A program made the translations under genes and the position numbers. A DNA stretch of 35,390 nucleotides, taken from contig JAGVQB010000001.1 of NCBI GenBank assembly GCA_020051955.1, positions 1 through 35,390 on the forward strand, written 5' to 3'. This document shows, piece after piece, positions 29,078 through 35,390 of this stretch; position 1 is the first letter of the stretch, and every line of letters begins with the position of its first letter. Origin of the DNA: a bacterium. Lineage in GTDB: Bacteria > Patescibacteriota > Patescibacteriia > UBA9934 > GWF2-40-263. The notes under the pieces were generated by a model. That model saw only the letters and a list, made by a program, of their open reading frames with translations. It did not search any database and had not been told where the DNA came from.

Positions 29078-31144
29078 ATGGGAGTTTTTTTCAAACGAAT
29101 TATCACGATTGCCATTGTCTTTATTTTTTTGTCCATCTCCTATTCCTCCCTCCACGCTCACCCCTCCCCCCTCATCCCTAACGACGAATACTTAGACGAC
29201 CAGTGGTATCTGCAACAGATTGGCACATACGAGGCATGGGAAACACAAACCGGCAGTCGGAATGTTGTCGTGGCTGTGCTTGATACTGGTGTGGATTTGG
29301 ATCATCCAGATTTACGCAGGAACATCTGGGTAAACGATGATGAGGTTTCTAACGATGGAATTGATAACGACGACAACGGCTATGTTGACGATGTGAACGG
29401 TTATGATTTTGTGCACGATGACGCCTCGCCAATCCCAGATCAAGACATTGGTTTTGACGCTGACGCTGTTTCGCATGGCACATTCATCGCGGGAATTATC
29501 GGCGGTGTTGGTGATAACGAGGAGGGGATCGCGGGGATAAATTGGAAGGTGAAGATAATGCCAGTGAGGATTTTGGACAACCAGGGGATTGGGGATTCGC
29601 GGCTCGCGACTTTTGGCGTGCGATACGCGATCGACAACGGCGCGGATGTTATCAATTTAAGTTTCACTGGTTTTGATCGCGATGAGGATTTGCGCGACGC
29701 TGTGCGGGATGCTTACTTGGCAGGGATTGTAGTTGTGGCCGCTGTTGGCAATGGTGGAATTGATATTGATGAACAACAGATTTATCCAGCGTGTTATGGC
29801 GAGGGTGAAGATGATGATTGGATTTTGGGGGTCGGGTCAACAAACGAGAATGACGAGAAGTCCGAGTTTTCAAATTACGGAGCCGTGTGCACAGACATCA
29901 GCGCGCCAGGTGAAAATATTTTTAGCACTGTTTATCAGGATGATGATTGGTTGGGATTGGATCAGGGGTTTTATCAAGATGGATGGTCTGGTACATCCGT
30001 CGCCGCGCCAATGGTTGCTGGGGCATCAGCGCTTTTGCGCGCGGAATATCCGTCATTAACTCCAAAAGAAATCAAAATTATTTTAAGACTGTCAGCGGAT
30101 CCGATTAGCGCGGGGGGAAACGCGATTGGGAAGATGGGATCCGGGAGATTAAATATCGAAAAAGCGATGGAGTCCGCGTTGACGTTTTTGGGTGGTGAGG
30201 TGATTGAGGCGGCGACAATATCTCTGGATCCAAGTTACAGAATCGTGGTTGCGCCAGAGCAGGGAAGCCCTCCAATCGTGCGTGTGTTTACGAACAGCGG
30301 CAATGAAGTCGTGGCAGAGTTTAATGCTTATGACGCGACGTTCGAGGGTGGTGTGCGTCTGGCAATGGGCGATGTGGACGGAGACGGCGCGGAGGAGATC
30401 GTTACGGTGCCAGGGTTAGGTGGTAGTCCGCACGTTCGTGTGTTCAGTCTCGATGGCAAGCTCGAAAGCCAGTTTTTCGTGTTTGAGCAAAGCATGCGGT
30501 CTGGATTATTTGTGGCGACAGGCGATGTCAATGGTGATGGTGCGGAAGAGATAGCGGTTTCAACGGACGCGGGTGGCGGCGGTCGTGCTCAGGTTTTCGA
30601 TTACAAAGGCACTGCGAAAGCGAACGCGTTCCTTCCATATGGCGGATCAGCGTTCGATGATTCTGTGAGGGTCGCGATTGGGGATGTTGATGGTGATAAG
30701 GTCGGGGAGGTTATTGTTTCGCGTGGGGAGGGGAGTGAGCCAATGGTGCGAGTTATGAAATTCAATGGCGAGTTCGTGGGGGAGTTTCTGGCGTACGCGG
30801 CGACGTATGATAAGGGCGTGTTCGTCGCGAGTGGGGATTTAGATGGTGATGGAGATGATGAGATTGTGACGGGCACGGATAATGGCGGCGGGCCGCAGGT
30901 GCAAATTTTTGATGGGGAGGGGTCGTGGTTGGGGACGTTTTTTGCGTACGACAAAAATTTTCGCGGAGGCGTGAGGTTGTCTGTCGGTAAGTTATCTTCT
31001 TGGAAAGGCGCTTCGATAATTACCTCAGCTGGTCCTGGCGGTGGGCCGCACGTTCGTATTTTCAACGGGTACTCAAAGCTTATTGGAATGTTTTTTAGCG
31101 ATGATGCGGATGAGAGGGGTGGTATCAATTCAGGGGCGTGGTGA
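29078..31144 (+). CDS. Exported S8 (subtilisin-like) protease with C-terminal FG-GAP-like repeats (tandem paralog)
   Basis: VAVLDTGVDLDHPD, SHGTFIAGI, WSGTSVAAPMVAG; repeats 'FEGGVRLAMGDVDGDGAEEIVTVPGLGGSPHVRVF'. Confidence 0.9.
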   Translation: MGVFFKRIITIAIVFIFLSISYSSLHAHPSPLIPNDEYLDDQWYLQQIGTYEAWETQTGSRNVVVAVLDTGVDLDHPDLRRNIWVNDDEVSNDGIDNDDNGYVDDVNGYDFVHDDASPIPDQDIGFDADAVSHGTFIAGIIGGVGDNEEGIAGINWKVKIMPVRILDNQGIGDSRLATFGVRYAIDNGADVINLSFTGFDRDEDLRDAVRDAYLAGIVVVAAVGNGGIDIDEQQIYPACYGEGEDDDWILGVGSTNENDEKSEFSNYGAVCTDISAPGENIFSTVYQDDDWLGLDQGFYQDGWSGTSVAAPMVAGASALLRAEYPSLTPKEIKIILRLSADPISAGGNAIGKMGSGRLNIEKAMESALTFLGGEVIEAATISLDPSYRIVVAPEQGSPPIVRVFTNSGNEVVAEFNAYDATFEGGVRLAMGDVDGDGAEEIVTVPGLGGSPHVRVFSLDGKLESQFFVFEQSMRSGLFVATGDVNGDGAEEIAVSTDAGGGGRAQVFDYKGTAKANAFLPYGGSAFDDSVRVAIGDVDGDKVGEVIVSRGEGSEPMVRVMKFNGEFVGEFLAYAATYDKGVFVASGDLDGDGDDEIVTGTDNGGGPQVQIFDGEGSWLGTFFAYDKNFRGGVRLSVGKLSSWKGASIITSAGPGGGPHVRIFNGYSKLIGMFFSDDADERGGINSGAW

Positions 31145-31148
31145 AAGA

Positions 31149-31240
31149 GGAAAAATCCAAAATCCAAAGTCCAAAACCCAAACCTTATTATTCCTAATTA
31201 TTTCTTTTTGGATTCTGGTTCCTGGATTTTGGATTTTTCC
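31149..31240. repeat. 18-bp perfect inverted repeat made of AAATCCA heptamers
   Basis: GGAAAAATCCAAAATCCA (31149-31166) / TGGATTTTGGATTTTTCC (31223-31240). Confidence 0.85.
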
Positions 31241-31264
31241 CTTCCTATTTGGATTTTTCTCCGC

Positions 31265-31270
31265 TATACT
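31265..31270 (+). promoter_or_regulatory. -10 element TATACT, 8 nt from the start codon
   Basis: cgcTATACTtactccatATG. Confidence 0.5.
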
Positions 31271-31278
31271 TACTCCAT

Positions 31279-32295
31279 ATGCCCAAGCCTCTTGTCTTTG
31301 AAAAGAAGAATGTTCTCGTCACTGGCGGCGCTGGATTTATTGGATCCTTTCTGTGCGAGCAGTTGTTGCGCGATGGAAATCGAGTGATTTGTGTTGACAA
31401 CCTTGCGACAGGGGACACAAAAAATATCGAGGTACTTCTCCAAAATTCAGATTTTCGTTTTCTGCGTCTGGATGTGAACACACCATTTGAGCTTGAGACG
31501 TTCGCGGAGCTCGCCGCTTTTAAGCTTCCGTTCCAGGGCATTCAGGAGATATATCATTTCGCTTGTCCAACCTCGATTAAGAATTTCGACCAATTCAAGA
31601 TTCAAACGCTTCTCTCAAACTCGCTCGGTAATTATCACATACTTGAGCTCGCGAAAAAGTACAGATCCAAAATTCTTTTTGCATCAAGCTCTGTCGTGTA
31701 CGGACAGCGCAAGGATGGCGCGCAGCTTGTGGTCGAGACAGAAATCGGAGCAGTGGATCAAATGTCACCGCGCGCGTGTTACGATGAGGGCAAGCGTTTT
31801 TCTGAAACAATGTTCGAGACATATCGACAAGTGCACGGGCTTGATACTCGCATCGTTCGAGTGTTCCGCACCTTCGGTCCTCGAATGCCACTGTCCGATG
31901 GTCAGCTCATTCCAGACTTCATAATGAACGCGTTGGATGGAAAAGATTTGATAATGTACGGCGGAAAAGATTTCCGCACATCGCTTGTGTATGTGACTGA
32001 TGTTGTGGACGCTCTTGTTCGCGTGATGGGTTCAGTAGAATATCCTGGGCCAGTGAATATCGGTAGTGACATTGATCTCGCGCTTGAAGATGTCGCAAAG
32101 CAGATAATCGAGATGACAGATTCAGCGTCAAAGATAGTGGAGGGCGAGAGCTTTACGTTTCTTTCGGAGCTTGCTCTTCCTTCGATCAATCGTGCCAAGG
32201 AAATGGGTTGGTTCCCGCTGACGCGACTTGAGGATGGCTTGCGCAGGACAATTGAATACATGAAAGCGAATAAGATATTGTTGAGTAGTGTGTAG
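31279..32295 (+). CDS. NAD-dependent epimerase/dehydratase, UDP-glucuronate decarboxylase (UXS)-like
   Basis: NVLVTGGAGFIGSFLCEQLL Rossmann motif; SPRACYDEGKRFSE (YxxxK); ATG 31279 preferred over ORF-track 31249. Confidence 0.82.
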   Translation: MPKPLVFEKKNVLVTGGAGFIGSFLCEQLLRDGNRVICVDNLATGDTKNIEVLLQNSDFRFLRLDVNTPFELETFAELAAFKLPFQGIQEIYHFACPTSIKNFDQFKIQTLLSNSLGNYHILELAKKYRSKILFASSSVVYGQRKDGAQLVVETEIGAVDQMSPRACYDEGKRFSETMFETYRQVHGLDTRIVRVFRTFGPRMPLSDGQLIPDFIMNALDGKDLIMYGGKDFRTSLVYVTDVVDALVRVMGSVEYPGPVNIGSDIDLALEDVAKQIIEMTDSASKIVEGESFTFLSELALPSINRAKEMGWFPLTRLEDGLRRTIEYMKANKILLSSV

Positions 32296-32312
32296 GGAGG
32301 GGGGAGAAGAAT

Positions 32313-33050
32313 ATGAAAGTTATCGCAATAATCCCAGCGTACAATGAGGAGAAGACAATAACCGAGGTGCTGAAAAAAGCATCTGGTTTTGTTTCTAAGG
32401 TTATCGTCGTGGATGATGGTTCACTTGATCGAACCGCGCGAATCGCGCGCGCGAACGGGGCGTTGGTCGTAAGTCACTCAATCAATCGTGGGCTTGGCGC
32501 CGCGATAGGCACAGGGTTTGAAGCCGCGAAACGTTTTGGCGCAGACGTGGTAATTACACTGGACGCTGACGGTCAACACGACCCTTCCGAGATCCCGTCA
32601 TTTTTGAAAGCCATCGAATCCGGCGCGGATGTTGTGATTGGATCAAGAATGATTGGCAATCTCCCCCCTTCCCAAGGGGGGATAAAGGGGGGTTGCCTGG
32701 ACTGGTGTTACGACGGGGGTTGCCTGCACGTGACTGGAATGCCCTTCCACCGAAGAATCGCTCAACTCCTCGGCAACCTTGTTACGCTTATTTTATTCGG
32801 CGTGTGGGTGACTGACAGTCAATCTGGATTTAGAGCGTTTACGAGTTACGCGCTTTCAAAGATCGAAATCAAAACAAATCGAATGGAAGTTTCGTCTGAA
32901 CTAATTGCCGAGGCTAGGCGTAACAGGCTAAAACTTGTCGAGGTTCCGATCAAGGCGATCTATACCGATTATTCACTTGCCAAGGGGCAGAGTTTTATCG
33001 TGGGGCTGAAGACGCTTATCAAACTTATCCTACGACGCATCACTCAATAG
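32313..33050 (+). CDS. Glycosyltransferase family 2 (dolichol-phosphate mannosyltransferase-like)
   Basis: IAIIPAYNEEKTI..VIVVDDGSLDRTA..VVITLDADGQHDPSEIP..VTDSQSGFRAF. Confidence 0.88.
   Translation: MKVIAIIPAYNEEKTITEVLKKASGFVSKVIVVDDGSLDRTARIARANGALVVSHSINRGLGAAIGTGFEAAKRFGADVVITLDADGQHDPSEIPSFLKAIESGADVVIGSRMIGNLPPSQGGIKGGCLDWCYDGGCLHVTGMPFHRRIAQLLGNLVTLILFGVWVTDSQSGFRAFTSYALSKIEIKTNRMEVSSELIAEARRNRLKLVEVPIKAIYTDYSLAKGQSFIVGLKTLIKLILRRITQ
32655..32697. repeat. Dispersed palindromic element, copy 3, in-frame in GT2 CDS
   Basis: GGCAATCTCCCCCCTTCCCAAGGGGGGATAAAGGGGGGTTGCC; encodes NLPPSQGGIKGGC. Confidence 0.88.
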
Positions 33051-33053
33051 CCT

Positions 33054-33398
33054 ATGACTCTGATTCAGATTCTCATTATCGCGTTCGCGATCTTCGCGCT
33101 CACGCGGGCAGTTCGCCAATTTAAAAAAGGATCGTTTTCGATCGCTTGGCTTATTTTTTGGATTTTGTTTTGGGCCTGTGCCGCGGTGGTGGCATTTCTT
33201 CCGCAGACCACTGATGTTGTCGCGCGCTTGGTTGGAGTGGGGCGAGGCGCTGACATGATCGTGTATCTTTCCCTGATTGCGTTATTTTATTTGGTGTTTC
33301 GTATTTATGTGAAAATCGAACAGGTAGAAGGGGAGATTACGCGCCTTGTGCGCGGGAGGGCGTTGGATGACGCGCAGGATGAGTTTACCAAAAAATAA
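33054..33398 (+). CDS. DUF2304 small membrane protein
   Basis: 114 aa, three hydrophobic segments, VGVGRGADMIVYLSLIALFYLVFRIYVKIE. Confidence 0.8.
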   Translation: MTLIQILIIAFAIFALTRAVRQFKKGSFSIAWLIFWILFWACAAVVAFLPQTTDVVARLVGVGRGADMIVYLSLIALFYLVFRIYVKIEQVEGEITRLVRGRALDDAQDEFTKK

Positions 33399-34497
33399 TT
33401 TTTTTGATGATGTGAAAATATCGCGCGAGGACTGGATTCACGATTCGCGCGAGAATCTTGTTATCAATTTCTTGGTTCAAGATAACGCCGACCATGTTTG
33501 AAAGCATTTCCTTGTCAGTTTTAGTTCGGATTTTTGAGATCAACAATCTTCGCAGGATTATCCATTTCCATGTTGACGGTCTAAACAAGTGCGCTAACGC
33601 GCGCGTTTTATTTTTTGCCCAGCCAGATCGCGCCGCGAATATAAGCGTGCCAAGTTCCATTGCCAAGTACGCTGGCACAAGTAGCAGAAGTGTTGGCAGT
33701 TTGTAGTTCGCGAGATTGGTAAGATGACGGTTGCGTTCCATCCAATAAAATTTTTTGATTGATTTTGAAAATTCGTATCGGTGGAAGATGACAGATTCCG
33801 GCGCGTAGAGAATGTCGAATCCAGCAAGACGCGCGCGCCAGGAAAGATCAAGGTCTTCGTGGTAAAGGAAATACGAAGAATCAAAAAGTCCGCCGATTGT
33901 CTTTAGAGCGGAGACACGCACCAGCATGCCAGCGCCGGAGGAGTAGAAGAAAGGGAGGGGAGAGGGGTGAGGGGTGAGGGGAGAGGGAGACGGAGAACGT
34001 TCGCGGTAACCGAGGGAGAAACCGAATCCGAGAAAATGCATCGCGTTGCCGCGCGAGTTGAGAAGATCGGATTCTTGATCCAGCATTACGCGCGACTGGA
34101 TGATTGCCGCGTTGGGATTTTGTAGGGCGAGTTCGACCGCGCGCGAGAGAAACGACTTGTCGACTCTGGCATCCGCGTTGAGAAGATAAACGAATTCTGG
34201 ATCGAATCGTTTCCCGATTTCAAGCGCGAGATTATGTCCGCCAGCAAATCCCTGATTCGGATTCTGTGCCTGGACAATCATCTCTGGTAACCCCTGCGCG
34301 TTCATCCATCGCGAACGAATGTGGTTGCCAAGATCATGCCCCTCGCAAAAATTGTTTACGATTACCAATCTCCATTTCTCGCGCGGATAATCAGACTGTA
34401 CCAGCGACAACATCAAGCTGTCGATCACCTCAAGCGGTTCGATATGCACCAAAACTTGTACGACGACCATTGGATTCATATTCGATGTCCTAACCAT
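33385..34497 (-). CDS. Glycosyltransferase family 2 (rhamnosyltransferase-like)
   Basis: NNFCEGHD..NQGFAGGHNLALEIG..FVYLLNADARVD..YFLYHEDLDLSWRARLAGFDILYAPESVIFH. Confidence 0.85.
   Translation of the reverse strand: MVRTSNMNPMVVVQVLVHIEPLEVIDSLMLSLVQSDYPREKWRLVIVNNFCEGHDLGNHIRSRWMNAQGLPEMIVQAQNPNQGFAGGHNLALEIGKRFDPEFVYLLNADARVDKSFLSRAVELALQNPNAAIIQSRVMLDQESDLLNSRGNAMHFLGFGFSLGYRERSPSPSPLTPHPSPLPFFYSSGAGMLVRVSALKTIGGLFDSSYFLYHEDLDLSWRARLAGFDILYAPESVIFHRYEFSKSIKKFYWMERNRHLTNLANYKLPTLLLLVPAYLAMELGTLIFAARSGWAKNKTRALAHLFRPSTWKWIILRRLLISKIRTKTDKEMLSNMVGVILNQEIDNKILARIVNPVLARYFHIIKKIIFW
33951..33992 (-). repeat. Heptamer array (TCACCCC-like) inside GT2 CDS
   Basis: Minus strand TCTCCCCTCACCCCTCACCCCTCTCCCC-type units; encodes SPSPSPLTPHPSPLPFF. 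Confidence 0.75.
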
Positions 34498-35291
34498 TTA
34501 AGCGTGTATTTTATCCAACTTGTTATGTGCACGCGAGTTTTTGGATTATGAACCACGCGGTCAATTGTGCCGTTTCCCGCGGCTGACTCTTTTCCATACG
34601 CGTGGAAGACAACCGCGTTTGGGAGATAATAAACTGGGCGGCCGCGCATCCAGCAATTGCGGCACAAGTCAACGTCTTCGTAGTACATAAAGTATCGCTT
34701 ATCAAACCCACCAATCTCATGAAAGAGTTTCGCGTCAATCATGAACGCTGAACCCTGAACCCAATCAACCATGCGATGTTTGTCGTGGTCAAAATCTTCC
34801 ATGAGAAATTTCGCGCGATGAGCTTTTGTCTTGTCAGGGTTCATCATTGATGTCCTCTGCGCGATGGGTGTGAACCAGCGGGGAAACCTGCGGCACGTTT
34901 CTTGGAGCTTGCCGTCCATGTAAAGAATTTTTGGAGAAGCAATACCGACCACTGGATGCGCTTTCATGAACGAGTGAAGCGTGTCGAGTAATTGGGTATC
35001 TTTAACGCAGGTGTCTGGGTTAAGAAAAAAATAATAGTCCGCGTCAACTTCACAAGCGCCGCGGTTGCAAGAACTTCCGAATCCGTAATTATCGTCTCTT
35101 AAAATAACGGTCGCCTCAGGCACGATTTTTTTTACAAGGGCGTGTGCATCAAAAGCTGTGGAACCATTGTCGACTAAAACAAAACATACTTTCAGAGATG
35201 TGGTATCCAAAAGTTTACGAATAGAGCCGAGACAGTCCTCTCTAAGCTGGTTTGTTGATACCGTGATGATAGCGACGTCGAAGTGTGGCAT
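34476..35291 (-). CDS. Glycosyltransferase family 2
   Basis: FVLVDNGSTAFDAH..DDNYGFGSSCNRGACEVDADYYFFLNPDTCV..YFMYYEDVDLCRNCWMRGRPVYYLPNAVVFHAYG. Confidence 0.88.
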   Translation of the reverse strand: MPHFDVAIITVSTNQLREDCLGSIRKLLDTTSLKVCFVLVDNGSTAFDAHALVKKIVPEATVILRDDNYGFGSSCNRGACEVDADYYFFLNPDTCVKDTQLLDTLHSFMKAHPVVGIASPKILYMDGKLQETCRRFPRWFTPIAQRTSMMNPDKTKAHRAKFLMEDFDHDKHRMVDWVQGSAFMIDAKLFHEIGGFDKRYFMYYEDVDLCRNCWMRGRPVYYLPNAVVFHAYGKESAAGNGTIDRVVHNPKTRVHITSWIKYTLKWLGHRI

Positions 35292-35390
35292 AACGAATGC
35301 GAATGTCGTGCGAATATACTAATGGAACGAATGCGAATGTCGTGCGAATATACTAATGGAACGAATGCGAATGTCGTGCGAATATACTAA
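35292..35390. repeat. 34-bp tandem repeat, 2.9 copies, running off the window end
   Basis: aacgaatgcgaatgtcgtgcgaatatactaatgg repeated at 35292, 35326 and 35360 (truncated). Confidence 0.95.

Noticed and set aside
35292-35390. Possible CRISPR array
   Set aside because: Units are directly abutting 34-mers without variable spacers, and no cas genes are present.

Overview
The window encodes a cell-surface and secretion-oriented locus. The protein families, short-leader promoters and simple-repeat load suggest a Candidate Phyla Radiation (Patescibacteria) genome; this taxonomic call is an inference. The stop codons TAA, TAG and TGA are all used, so there is no sign of UGA recoding. Content from left to right: (i) two GC-rich genes for Cys/Asp-rich MopE-like 'putative metal-binding motif' repeat proteins; (ii) O-antigen-ligase and glycosyltransferase genes; (iii) a minus-strand block with a membrane protein, a putative glycoside hydrolase with FG-GAP-like repeats, a methyltransferase and an HTH regulator; (iv) an ECF-like sigma factor, a DUF5667-type membrane protein and a large S-layer-like protein; (v) a DUF2283 gene, a 36-aa ORF, and a Wzy/TPR ligase interrupted by a frameshift at a T9 run; (vi) a pseudouridine synthase, a YCF48/BNR-like surface protein and two tandem subtilases with the same FG-GAP-like module; (vii) a UDP-xylose-synthase-like/GT2/DUF2304 glycan block. 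The strongest leads are: a shared ~110-aa domain linking the S-layer-like protein and the BNR protein; a shared propeller-like C-terminal module on three exported enzymes; a sigma/anti-sigma pair next to the S-layer gene with a palindrome at its promoter; a 132-bp MITE-like palindrome that supplies a stop codon; a palindromic element inserted in-frame in two glycosyltransferases in different reading frames; many heptamer and nonamer arrays, some coding; and recurrent leaderless promoter architecture. No rRNA, tRNA or CRISPR was recognised. All homology calls come from reading the translations; no database search was run.
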